In this document: one piece after another, positions 45,467 through 55,182 of the stretch | Numbering within the stretch: the stretch's first letter is position 1 | Layout of the letters: each line of letters starts with the position of its first letter | Assembly (NCBI GenBank): GCA_963667315.1 | Contig: OY763325.1 | Location: forward strand, 1,798,001 to 1,862,000 | DNA from: DAINPP01 sp963667315 | GTDB taxonomy: Bacteria > Thermotogota > Thermotogae > MWEM01 | Direction: 5' to 3' | Length of the DNA: 64,000 nucleotides | The notes under the pieces: generated by a model | Databases searched by the model: none | Seen by the model: only the letters and a program-made list of their open reading frames with translations | What the model was told of the DNA's origin: nothing | Made by a program: the position numbers and the translations under genes

Positions 45467-47887
45467 TTGGAAAATACCTATATTGATGAGCAGATAAAGA
45501 AAGGAGAAACGCTAATCCATGATGATAAACTGGATGAAGCCCTGTCTTTATTTGAGATGATCGATAAACGTTCCGCAAGTGAGGTACAAAAGGCTGTTAT
45601 ATCGAATGATGTGGGTGTGATTTATAAGCGAAAAGGATTGTATAAGGAAGCGGAAAAAAAGTATCAATATGCGATAGATGTGTATGAAAGAAATAATTGT
45701 GAGCCTGTTGATGAGTATATTCTTTCTTTGAATAATATTTCAGTTTTAAGAACAATATCAGGAGATTACATAAATGCATTGAAAAGTTTCAATTTCCTCA
45801 AAACTCTGACTGAGAAAATGCTCGGAAAAGAAACAACAACATATTCTATCAGAATAAACAATATTGCTTCATGTTACTTAAGGTTGGGATATTATGAAAA
45901 AGCAGAACTATTATTTTTAGAATCGAAGGAAATAAGAGAAAAGATCTCAGGAAAAGAATCTAAACTATTTGTACAAAGTATAGTAAACCTTGCAAACTTA
46001 TACAACAAATGGGGCAAAACTGATATTGCTGTTTCTTATTATCTTGAAACAATCCAATTAATGGAATCAATCAATTTCATAAATAATCCTCATTACAACA
46101 AAGCGTTAATAAATCTCTGTATTCTCCTAATAGAAAAAGGGAATTATGATGAAGCCAAGAGACTTCTTACCATTCAGTTTGAACACTTGAATCAATCAAA
46201 AAAACAACATACAATTGATTATGCACTCTTTCTCATGGAATATTCGAAACTCCTTAAAGAACTCAAAGAGTTTGGCTCATCAAAACAAGCCATCAATGAA
46301 GCGTTAAAAATCGTAGAACAACAAGCGGGAAAGAAAAACCTTCAATATACCGAGATGCTTTCAACAAAGGCAAGTTTGATGATTGAATTGAAGGAATACG
46401 ATACAGCTTATGATTTACTCCTTAAAGCAGTCAGACTTCAGAATGAAATCTTTGTGAACTTTTCCTTCGGACAGAGCGAAAGTGATGCCCTTGAATTCCT
46501 TCGATGCATCAACAACGAATACAATCTGCTATTGTCAACCGTTTTGAACTATTTCAAAGACGATTCTGACAAGGTGCGGGAAACCTATCTGAACATCCTC
46601 CTGAGAAAGACCATCATCCTTGAGATGACGATGGTTCAGAACCTTCGACTCGGCAGGTATAAAGATTCAGAAGAAAACGGCGAAGGGTATATATATGAAG
46701 AGATGATCAAAAGACTCGGTGATACGGATTATGGGGAAATCCTCGGTCGTTTAAGGGAAAACAATGTCTTTCTGGATATCTTTCATCTGGCACAAACGGA
46801 CAGATACGTCATGTTCGTCCTTTCAAAGGACAAACCCGTCAGACTCATAGATCTGGGCAAAGCCTCTCAGCTGAACATTACCCTCTCAAAATACCGTGAC
46901 AGTCTGACGAACACCGAACAAAGGAAGTATCATCGTCTGTTGTCTGCCGACCTGTATCGCAGATTCTTCGGATTCCTCAACGGGACCCTACCGGAAAAGC
47001 TCATCATCTCAACGGCAAATGAGATTTCACAGCTTCCCTTTGAAACGATCATCACGCCCGATCAATCCTATCTCATCGAAAAGACGATGATTCAGTATAT
47101 CTCCACCCTGAAGGATTTTGAAGAGGAAACTCATACAAAGCTGCCAAAGACACTGTCATTAATTACCAATCCCAATTTCGATTATCCTTTAAATAACGAA
47201 ACAAGCTCCTTTCAGAAAAGCACAGCAGATGCGGAAGAAGAAAAACAAATCTATAAAGAGCTCCCCGGCAGCTTCAAAGAAGATGAGATAATTAAAGCAA
47301 TACTCAACGACTGGAACATCATCGAAAGACTTAAGGGAGACAATGCAACGGATTCAAAAGCTAAGAAGATAACAGGTGCTCGTATCATCCATATCGTCAC
47401 CCACGGCTTTTTCAGAGATAATCCGTACAATACCAATCCTCTGAAGGACAATGGTGTTGTCCTTGCGGGTATCAATTCGCTTATCAGGGGGATAGAACTC
47501 AGTGAAGAGGAAGCAAAAAATATAGAAGACGCCGAACTGAGCGCTTACGATATGACCTTCATGAATCTGAAAGACACGGAACTCGTTGTTCTCTCCACCT
47601 GTGAAAGCGGACTTGGAAAAGTCGTTACAGGAAATGGCGTCATAGGATTGCAGAGAGCTGTGCTTGTTTCAGGTGCAAGGAAGATGATTATGACACTCTG
47701 GAACGTCTCCGACGCCTCAAGCCTGGAATTGATGAAACAATTTTACCGCCGTTACTCTGAATCATTTGATGTGGAAACATCCCTCAGAGAGGCAAAACTG
47801 GCAATCATCAGAAAGAACAGAAAACAGTACGGGAATGATACACCTAGCCTCTGGGGCGGCTTTGTTTGTCTTGGGAGGAGTTTTTGA
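45467..47887 (+). CDS. TPR-CHAT protease (C2), mosaic composition
   Basis: 806 residues from the TTG at 45467 (GGGGAG 9 bases upstream), which gives an N-terminus ENTYIDEQ matching ENPYIQEQ of C4. TPR repeats are followed by a CHAT domain. The catalytic pair is intact: His646 in IVTHGFF and Cys712 in LSTCESGLG. DNA coding the first half (to about 46440) is much more AT-rich than the second half, which resembles C1. This suggests recombination between paralogues, with the sensor half diverging and the protease half conserved. Confidence 0.9.
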   Translation: MENTYIDEQIKKGETLIHDDKLDEALSLFEMIDKRSASEVQKAVISNDVGVIYKRKGLYKEAEKKYQYAIDVYERNNCEPVDEYILSLNNISVLRTISGDYINALKSFNFLKTLTEKMLGKETTTYSIRINNIASCYLRLGYYEKAELLFLESKEIREKISGKESKLFVQSIVNLANLYNKWGKTDIAVSYYLETIQLMESINFINNPHYNKALINLCILLIEKGNYDEAKRLLTIQFEHLNQSKKQHTIDYALFLMEYSKLLKELKEFGSSKQAINEALKIVEQQAGKKNLQYTEMLSTKASLMIELKEYDTAYDLLLKAVRLQNEIFVNFSFGQSESDALEFLRCINNEYNLLLSTVLNYFKDDSDKVRETYLNILLRKTIILEMTMVQNLRLGRYKDSEENGEGYIYEEMIKRLGDTDYGEILGRLRENNVFLDIFHLAQTDRYVMFVLSKDKPVRLIDLGKASQLNITLSKYRDSLTNTEQRKYHRLLSADLYRRFFGFLNGTLPEKLIISTANEISQLPFETIITPDQSYLIEKTMIQYISTLKDFEEETHTKLPKTLSLITNPNFDYPLNNETSSFQKSTADAEEEKQIYKELPGSFKEDEIIKAILNDWNIIERLKGDNATDSKAKKITGARIIHIVTHGFFRDNPYNTNPLKDNGVVLAGINSLIRGIELSEEEAKNIEDAELSAYDMTFMNLKDTELVVLSTCESGLGKVVTGNGVIGLQRAVLVSGARKMIMTLWNVSDASSLELMKQFYRRYSESFDVETSLREAKLAIIRKNRKQYGNDTPSLWGGFVCLGRSF

Positions 47888-47949
47888 ACTCGAAACAATT
47901 CCTTGATAACTGACTCCTTATTCATTTTCAGCATTTTTGTTACAATTTA

Positions 47950-47958
47950 TGTTATAAT
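47950..47958 (+). promoter_or_regulatory. Extended -10 before small-domain gene B2
   Basis: TGTTATAAT, 67 bases before the TTG start at 48025; identical to the B1 element. Confidence 0.65.
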
Positions 47959-48024
47959 CGTGTAAGTTGTGCACCTATATAATCTACAGAAATGTTTAAT
48001 AATCGAATAAAGAGGTACAGAATT

Positions 48025-48498
48025 TTGGTTGATCAAATAAAAAATAATACGATAGCTCCCTTTATAAACGATGTAAACACACTCATCATCCATATGAAAT
48101 CAAAAAAAGTTGGTTCAAGGTGCTCAAGTAGAATTGAGATGAGTTCATCTGAGTCTGTTTTTGATTATGTGACTATCTCTCGCAATACGAGAAGTTATGA
48201 TAAAAAACGCGAGATTCAGTCATATCTCAACGTTATTACTTCCGATAGGATTAAACACAGAACGGAAGTCCAACTTCTTGAGGCTGAAAAAAGCATCATC
48301 GTTCGTATGAAGCGTGAAGAATATGAAAGATCACCAAGAATCGCCTTGATTCGAACCGACATTCGCCCCGAAGTAATAGAAAGAGTCCAGACAATGGATC
48401 CCGAATACAAAGATTTTGGAGATGTGTTTGAATACGTCTTTGATGATGTTGAAGAGGGAAGTTATTACCTCTTTATTGAACCACTCTTTTTGTTTTGA
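48025..48498 (+). CDS. Small-domain protein B2 (paralogue of B1)
   Basis: 157 residues from the TTG at 48025, preceded by AGAGGT at 8 bases. The frame opens earlier, at an ATG close to the promoter. The product matches B1 through most of its length: DVNTLIIHMKSKKVGSR, VITSDRIKHRTEV, SPRIALIRTDI and GSYYLFIEPLF. No zinc finger. It closes the second A-C-B cassette and is followed by a terminator. Confidence 0.75.
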   Translation: MVDQIKNNTIAPFINDVNTLIIHMKSKKVGSRCSSRIEMSSSESVFDYVTISRNTRSYDKKREIQSYLNVITSDRIKHRTEVQLLEAEKSIIVRMKREEYERSPRIALIRTDIRPEVIERVQTMDPEYKDFGDVFEYVFDDVEEGSYYLFIEPLFLF

Positions 48499-48533
48499 AA
48501 TTAAAGAAAATCATAAAATAAACAGATCACCTG

Positions 48534-48563
48534 AAACGGAATTTATATAATTCCGTTTTTTTA
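48534..48563 (+). terminator. Terminator after B2
   Basis: AAACGGAATT (48534-48543) pairs with AATTCCGTTT (48549-48558), then a T run. Confidence 0.88.
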
Positions 48564-48680
48564 TTTCACGCTCCAGCTCTGGTGTATAATATTCCAGAAA
48601 ACAACGTAATACGCTTCAGAGAATACTGCATCATTGTATATAATAAATAGAACAAACCCATTATTAATCGGAGGAAGGAC

Positions 48681-50944
48681 ATGGAAAATCCTTATATTCA
48701 GGAGCAAGTAGATCGAGCGAAAAAATAACTTCATGAAGAAAAACCGGAAAAGGCGCTTGTCATCTATGAGATGATTGATCTTCTTGCTGCCCCTGAGATT
48801 CAGAAAGGTGTTGTTTTAAACGATATTGGATGGGGTTGTATAAGGAAGCTGAACAAAAATATAATAAAGTTTCAGAAATTTATAAACAGAATAATTTTGA
48901 ACCTCTTGAAAATTATATAGTGACATCTAATAATTCAGCTATCATATTACAGATACTAGGAGATTATTTTAAGGCAGAAAAAACATTTAAAAGAAATCTT
49001 GATAAAACCCATGAAAAGTATGGGAAAAAACTCCGAACTATATACAGTGAGAACAAATAACATTGGTTCTTTATTTTATGAGATTGGGGATTTCATTAAT
49101 GCCGAATGTTATTTTTTTAGAATCAAAAAAATCACAGAGATTCTTTTCGTTAAATTCTTAGTAAAATATATTCAGCTATTAAATAATCTGTCAGATGCCT
49201 ATAAACAACAAAAAGAATATTAAGAAGCTTTATTCTATTCAGAAAACACAGTAAATACTATGGAAGCTATAAAGTTTACGAAAAACAAGTGCTATTTATA
49301 AGCATTAGAAAAATATTGTTGGTTATTAATAGAAACAAAAAGTTTTTCTCAAGCTACTAAATTATGTGCGAGAATAGAAATACTATATACAAAATTTGAT
49401 CATTATTCAGATTCAGGACAATAAAATTTCACTCTTCTATACGGATATTCTGCATGAAAAGGTTTTATCGTTATCTGAAAAAACAAAGATGAAGGATGTT
49501 TTCAAACTACCCTCGAGTCATTGAAAATAAAGAACAACATCTTTATCAATACCATTTTCACCTTCAACGAAAAACAAGCACTTGAATTTTTGAGAATGAT
49601 CAACAACGAATACAACAAACTTCTTTCTATCACAATTGACTATTTCCCACGATGATAACGAAAAAATTCGGGAAACCTATCTGAATATCGTATTAAGTAA
49701 GACAATGATTCTGGAAATGACAATGATTCAAAATCGGCAGCTTGACAGGTATAAAAACTCGGATAATGCACATCAAAAAAGGTATATCCATGAGAACATC
49801 GTTGAAACGCTCAAACACAACGATTATTCCAAAATTATCACTCATTTGAAGGATAACAATGTTTTTCTGGATCTCTTCTATCTGGATAAAACGGATAGAT
49901 ATGTGATGTTTGTTCTTTCTAAGCGTGAGCCAGTCAGATTAATATACTTCGGAAAAGGTACTGAACTTAATAGAACAATGAAAAGAGAAAATTTCACCGA
50001 ATGTTATCCGCAGATCTTTATCGCAGATTCTTCGGATTTCTCGATGAAAAAATACCGGAAAAGATCATCATCTCCACGTCAAATGAGATTTCACAACTTC
50101 CCTTTGAAACGCTTATAACACCGGATAATTTCTACCTTATCGAAAAAGCCACCGTTCAATATATCTCTACATTTAAAGACTTTAACACTGAAATTGTATC
50201 CAAAACACAGAAAACACTTACGACCCGAATTTTGATTACCCTTTAAATCCGTCTACAAACCCTGATCCTGAAAACCCAGAGCAAGATGACGACAAAGGTT
50301 TATACAAAAGGCTCTCGGCAAGTAAGGTTGAAGGGGATAAGATAAGACTAATCCTGAAAGATTGGGAAATTTCAGAAATACTGGAAGGGGATAATGCAAC
50401 TGATTTAAAAGTAAAGCAGATACCATCCAGTTACATCCTGCATATCTCATCACACGCTGTATACAGGGATAATAACAGTACAAACAATATAAACCCGCTG
50501 AAAGACAGCGGTATTGTTCTTGCGGGTATTAATTCCCTCATTAAAGGAATAGAATTAAGCGAAGATGAAGCTAATGAAATAGAAGATGCTGAACTGAATG
50601 CCTATGATATGACATTCATAGACCTCAAAAACACCGAACTGGTTGTTCTTTCTGCCTGCAACACAGGACTCGGCAAAATAGTAAACGGAAACGGTGTCAT
50701 AGGACTTCAAAGAGCCGTCCTGTTATCCGGGGCAAAGAAACTGATTATGTCACTCGGAGAAATCTCTGATACGGCAAGTATGTTGTTGATGGAAAAATTT
50801 TACAGAAGATATCGGGAATCCCTTGATGTCGAAAAGTCTTTACGAGAGGCTAAACTTGCCATTATAAGGGAAAATATAAAGAAATATGGACATGCGGCTC
50901 CGTCCAGATGGGGAAGTTATGTCTGTTTAAGCAGGAGTTTTTAA
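48681..50944 (+). pseudogene. Decayed TPR-CHAT gene (pseudo-C3)
   Basis: It starts with GGAGGAAG and an ATG coding ENPYIQEQ, nearly identical to C4. A TAA stands at 48726 where C4 has TTA. Near 48835 about 17 bases matching C4 are missing, and further stops and frameshifts follow (for example around 49220, 49300 and 49430). Conserved pieces still align in order: EFLRMINNEYN, YLNIVLSKTMILEMTMIQN, YVMFVLSKREPVRL, and an open final part with VVLSACNTGLG. The histidine motif is changed to ISSHAV. It appears recently dead. Confidence 0.9.
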
Positions 50945-51030
50945 GTGTGGGGGAACTTCAGATTTAATACTGCACTGTATTCAGTGTATAATGTTTCCTG
51001 AGAAGATTATCAGATTTTTGGAGGTGGATT

Positions 51031-53502
51031 ATGGAGAATCCTTATATTCAGGAGCAAATGGACAGGGCTTTGAAATTACTTAACGAAGAGAAACCGGATG
51101 AAGCGCTTGCCATTTATGAGATGATAGATCTTCGTTCGGCTGGTGAAATACAGAGGGCTGTGGTTTCGAATGATATTGGATGGGCTTTTAAAAAGATGGG
51201 ACTTTATAAGGAAGCTATGCAAAAATATCGTTTTGCACTTGATATCTATGAAAAGAACCATCGTGAACCTCTTGAGAATTATATTGTAACATCCAATAAT
51301 TTGGCTGTTCTGCTACACATAATCGGCGAATACAAGAAAGCGGAAGAAATATATAAACATAATTTAGATTTGGTATTGACAAATCTCGGAGAGCGCTCAG
51401 AAACTTATGCTATTAAAATAAACAATCTCGGTTATTTTTATCTGGAAATCGGCAAATATGATATTGCAGAAAGGTTATTCATCGAATCAAAAAACTTACG
51501 AAAAGAACTTTTCGGTGAAAACTCTATTAAATACCTTCAAGGGTTAAACAACCTTGCAGGTTTGTACAAACAAAAAAAAGACTATGAAAAAGCTTTAGTC
51601 TATTTTAAGGAAACTGTCAGGCTCATGGAAGTTATTAAATTTACCTCCAATACACATTATTACAAGGCCCTTGAAAATCTTTGCTGGCTGTTTATCGAAA
51701 TTGGCGAATACGAAGAAGCTACATCAATACTCAATAAAATCCATGAAGATTCTGATATAAACAAAGGTTATCAAACACTTGAGCAATCAAAACTTTTGCT
51801 GGATCATGTCCGGTTAAGTAGAAAGATAAATCACCCCGAAGATGCACTCAAAATGATTGAAGATTTGTCCGGATCGTACAATGCAAATCAAACAATCAAC
51901 ACACTTTTTTATTCGGATATTCTATACGAAAAATCACACCTGCTTTCAGAAGTTGGTGACTTTGAAGCGGCTTTTCAAACGAACCTTGTTTCGTTGAAGA
52001 ATCAGAACGATATTTTCCTCAACACCTCCTTTTCTTTCAGCGAACATCAATCTCTCGACTTTCTCAGAAAGATCAACAGAGAATACAATCTAATCCTTAA
52101 CCATCTCATAACACATTTCAGTACAGATCAGAACAAGGTCATGGAAACTTACTTAAATATCATTCTCAGAAAATCCATCATTCTTGAGATGACGATGATT
52201 CAGAACATTCTGCTTAGACGTTTTGAATCAGATGATTTATCATCAGAAAATGTACAGGAACGTTTTAAAAAGGAATATATCGACAAGCTTCTTCACGTTG
52301 ATTATGAAAAAATTTTAAATCGGTTAGATAGTGAATCCTGGTTTCTTGATTATTATTACACAGATGAAAGTGATCAATATATTCTGTTTCTCATCTCTCC
52401 TGATCAACCCATTCGGTTTATCAATCTTGGAAATGCAAGCGAAATTAACCGGCTCATTGACGCCTACAGAAACAGTATCCTGTGTGACAAAGACAGGGGG
52501 GCTCATCAGCGGCTTTCAATACAGCTTCTATCAAAACTGTTTCCCTTCGACGTTGAAAATCTCCCGAAAAAGATCATTATTTCCCCCGTTAATGAGATAT
52601 CCACATTACCTTTTGAAACCTTTTTGGATGAAGAAGGGTATTTTCTCATCGAAAAGACATTTGTGAAATATATTTCTTCAGTTAAGGACATTGTCCAAAT
52701 CAAGAAGGCTCTTTCGCCTAAAACTGTTTCCATCGTTAGCAATCCCGATTTTGATTATCTCCTGGACAACGTTGAAAGAGATACCGAACCAAATTACACT
52801 CAACCATCTTCTGAAGCATTGAGTTACAGAGGTTCGGTATCAGATGATGATTATTTTAAGCGATTAAAGGGTATGGAGGTTGAAGGGGAGATCGTAGCCA
52901 AAATTCTTCAGGCAGCGGGGTGGCAGATTGACACTTTTCTCAGCGGACGAGACGCCTGCGTCTCCAAAGTGAAACAACTTAAAGACAGCAACATCATTCA
53001 TATTATAAGCCATGGGTACACCACTATTCAGAGTCAATACAGCAAAAATCCACTTAAGGATTGTGGCCTGGTGTTTTCTGGAATCAATACGCTTTTGAGA
53101 AATGAGAAAACTATAAGTAAAACAGAAAAAGAAATCATCGAAGATGGTGTTCTCACCGCATATGATATGACTTTTATGAATTTTGAAAACACAGAATTGA
53201 TGGTCCTGTCCGCCTGCAATACGGGGCTTGGCAAAATTGAGAATGGAAACGGTATTCTCGGCTTTCAGCGTGCTGTCCTTTTGACCGGAGTAAAAAGACT
53301 TCTGATCACATTGTTCCAAGTCCCAGATCGGTACAGCTCTGAATTAATCGAAATATTTTATTCCGAATACATCATGAATCACGATGCGGAATCAGCTTTG
53401 AGGAATGCCAAATTGAAGCTGATAGATCATTGTTATAAGACAATAGGGCATGCCGATCCGTATTTATGGGGAGGATATGTCTGCCTTTCAAGGAGTTTCT
53501 GA
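51031..53502 (+). CDS. TPR-CHAT protease (C4)
   Basis: 823 residues, start after TTGGAGGTGG. TPR repeats occupy roughly residues 25-350 (GWAFKKMGLYKEAMQKYRFA is one), and the CHAT domain the C-terminal third. The catalytic His661 in IISHGYT and Cys729 in LSACNTGLG are present. It lacks the neighbouring zinc-finger and small-domain genes of C1 and C2. The next gene encodes a small exported protein. A TATAAT at 50987-50992 lies just upstream, so it has its own promoter. Confidence 0.92.
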   Translation: MENPYIQEQMDRALKLLNEEKPDEALAIYEMIDLRSAGEIQRAVVSNDIGWAFKKMGLYKEAMQKYRFALDIYEKNHREPLENYIVTSNNLAVLLHIIGEYKKAEEIYKHNLDLVLTNLGERSETYAIKINNLGYFYLEIGKYDIAERLFIESKNLRKELFGENSIKYLQGLNNLAGLYKQKKDYEKALVYFKETVRLMEVIKFTSNTHYYKALENLCWLFIEIGEYEEATSILNKIHEDSDINKGYQTLEQSKLLLDHVRLSRKINHPEDALKMIEDLSGSYNANQTINTLFYSDILYEKSHLLSEVGDFEAAFQTNLVSLKNQNDIFLNTSFSFSEHQSLDFLRKINREYNLILNHLITHFSTDQNKVMETYLNIILRKSIILEMTMIQNILLRRFESDDLSSENVQERFKKEYIDKLLHVDYEKILNRLDSESWFLDYYYTDESDQYILFLISPDQPIRFINLGNASEINRLIDAYRNSILCDKDRGAHQRLSIQLLSKLFPFDVENLPKKIIISPVNEISTLPFETFLDEEGYFLIEKTFVKYISSVKDIVQIKKALSPKTVSIVSNPDFDYLLDNVERDTEPNYTQPSSEALSYRGSVSDDDYFKRLKGMEVEGEIVAKILQAAGWQIDTFLSGRDACVSKVKQLKDSNIIHIISHGYTTIQSQYSKNPLKDCGLVFSGINTLLRNEKTISKTEKEIIEDGVLTAYDMTFMNFENTELMVLSACNTGLGKIENGNGILGFQRAVLLTGVKRLLITLFQVPDRYSSELIEIFYSEYIMNHDAESALRNAKLKLIDHCYKTIGHADPYLWGGYVCLSRSF

Positions 53503-53562
53503 TTTAAAATTCCTGACCATGCTGAAAAATGAATAATTGGCACTATTTATAGGTGTCAAGAA

Positions 53563-53594
53563 AAAAGAATCCAAAATCATGGATTCTTTTTTTA
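53563..53594 (+). terminator. Terminator after CHAT gene C4
   Basis: AAAAGAATCCA (53563-53573) pairs with TGGATTCTTTT (53580-53590), followed by T. Confidence 0.85.
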
Positions 53595-53735
53595 TACATA
53601 TGCTTGCTGATTTTTTAAAAAAAGAGGCTATATATAACTGTAAGCATAAGAGAGGGAAATATTAAAGTGCCTCATCGGGTTATGACAGTCACCGTGTTAT
53701 CAAAAAACATAACATAACTCAGAGGAGGAAACAGT

Positions 53736-54053
53736 ATGATTAAAAGAAAAATCGTACTTTTAGTAACAATTGCAACGCTGGTGTTCGCTGGTTTCTCAGC
53801 GGCAAATGATCGGATGACTTCTTCAGAGGAACTGTCTTTTTTCCTGGATTCCACGGAACAAAGCTGGTTCAGAGTTCAACTGGAAATGTCTGAATTTGAC
53901 TGGTCCATTCAACCATTAAGCGCTGGTTCAACTTCAACAACAGATCCCGCCAGCAACAATGGCGGTCCTGGCGGGGAAGATGACTGGTGGGTTAGTCTAC
54001 CCACGAGTGATTTAAATCTGTTTGCTCTTAATTTATCCTGGCCGATAAATTAA
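53736..54053 (+). CDS. Small exported acidic protein (S)
   Basis: 105 residues, start after GAGGAGG. Signal peptide MIKRKIVLLVTIATLVFAGFS, probable cut near AAND. The mature part of about 80 residues is acidic and tryptophan-rich (EQSWFRVQLEMSEFDW), has a glycine/serine/threonine linker, and ends LNLFALNLSWPIN. No known family. It lies between the proteases and the sigma genes, and a decayed duplicate follows. It might be a signal, a substrate, or a target of the system; this is speculation from position. Confidence 0.75.
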   Translation: MIKRKIVLLVTIATLVFAGFSAANDRMTSSEELSFFLDSTEQSWFRVQLEMSEFDWSIQPLSAGSTSTTDPASNNGGPGGEDDWWVSLPTSDLNLFALNLSWPIN

Positions 54054-54138
54054 GAAAACACTATATGTCGGAAACATTATAACACAGTGACACTGTACTA
54101 ACCAAATGAGGTTACTTTTTGTTTTCCCTCATTATTAT

Positions 54139-54170
54139 CTTCCCCCTTCTTTTGAAGGGGGAATTTTTTT
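54139..54170 (+). terminator. Terminator after the small exported protein
   Basis: TTCCCCCTTC (54140-54149) with GAAGGGGGAA (54154-54163), followed by T. Confidence 0.88.
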
Positions 54171-54280
54171 ATTGAAGACAAAAGTTAACTTATGCTATGA
54201 TAACTTTACTTTCTATATTATCTAATATCTTTATTTTTAAAACAACTCTTTTTCTTTATAAAAAGGAGGAGAGGGCTGAT

Positions 54281-54500
54281 AAAGATCCTTTATAATCCTA
54301 ACAACTATAGTTTTGATTTACTGATTTCTCAACAGCAAATGACCGGATAAATTCTTCAGAGGAATTATCGTTTTTCTGGATTCTCCGAAACAAAGCAAAT
54401 TCAATATTCAATCGGAAATGTCTGAATTCGACCAAGCAATTCAACTTTTGAGAACTGGGCCAGGAGCAACTACTACACCCAGAATAATTGGTAAAAACAA
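54281..54500 (+). pseudogene. Decayed duplicate of the small exported protein gene (pseudo-S)
   Basis: From about 54325 the DNA follows the gene at 53736: AGCAAATGACCGGAT, CTTCAGAGGAATTATC, CTGGATTC, GAAACAAAGCA, GGAAATGTCTGAATTCGACC. The start codon has become CTG in a GGAGGAGAGGGCTGATAAAG context, and there are in-frame stops and shifts. The terminal part is eroded past recognition. Confidence 0.75.
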
Positions 54501-54933
54501 TAGGATATGAGCATTCTGTTTTAATCTATCTTTATCAGAACTCTTTTACAAATACATAAACGAAGAACAAACGGTGGTTTCAGAGTATTTCCTGAAAATT
54601 AAACTTGAAAGCCCCCATCAGTAACGTTCTGATTATATTTCAGTTAATATCACACCCGATCTCAAGATATAAATTTTAACATTAGATATTTCCCCACCCA
54701 TTTTTTAAGTTTATCTGTGGGAATCATTATCATGATACTACAATGATTTTTGTTAATATTTTTTGAACACTCATCTTGGAATTACAATACAATAATTCAC
54801 GTACAATATTTTTTTTCAGTTCAACTATAAGAATATGTAAGTAAAAAAGAGCAAAATTGAAAATGCAGAACATAATGCAGATAATTTCAAATGATATATG
54901 ATCAGCTACACCAAAATCTAAGGAGGTAAAACA
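54501..54933. other. AT-rich stretch without recognisable gene
   Basis: Between the decayed exported-protein gene and the small reading frame at 54934 I see no intact frame or structured RNA. The DNA looks like eroded coding remains plus intergenic sequence. Confidence 0.5.
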
Positions 54934-55101
54934 ATGCAGAAAAGAAGGAGAAACATGAGTATTTGCTTTATACGCTGGAAAGTGAGAGAAAGATTGATGA
55001 TCATTAATGGGTATTTATCTCAACTTTCACATCACTCTTATTTTAGCAAAAAAATAATTGACCCATTTCTTCCTATCTTTGTAGACGAAACTACGACTTA
55101 A
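54934..55101 (+). CDS. Small basic reading frame with a strong ribosome site
   Basis: ATG at 54934 preceded by TAAGGAGGT at good distance; 55 codons then TAA. The product begins MQKRRRNMSICFIRWKVRER, so it is highly basic at the N-terminus. No family recognised. It may be a genuine small protein, or the start of a decayed larger gene since its Shine-Dalgarno box is like those of neighbouring genes. Confidence 0.4.
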   Translation: MQKRRRNMSICFIRWKVRERLMIINGYLSQLSHHSYFSKKIIDPFLPIFVDETTT

Positions 55102-55182
55102 GGTTTTAAGATTCCGGTTCGTGTTTCTGGAAATTAATGTACCATACCCGGCGAAAAAAAAACTTAAAGGAGGAAGATTTGA

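Noticed and set aside
48681..50944. Several separate small genes instead of one pseudogene
   Set aside because: The pieces align in order with C4 across the whole length and shift frame between each other, so they are remnants of one gene.
51076..53400. Antisense frames over the CHAT genes
   Set aside because: They lack ribosome sites and follow the codon structure of the plus-strand genes, so they are shadows.
53736..54053. Bacterial gasdermin as CHAT substrate
   Set aside because: The small protein has a signal peptide and only about 80 mature residues, far shorter than gasdermins and with no matching fold clues.
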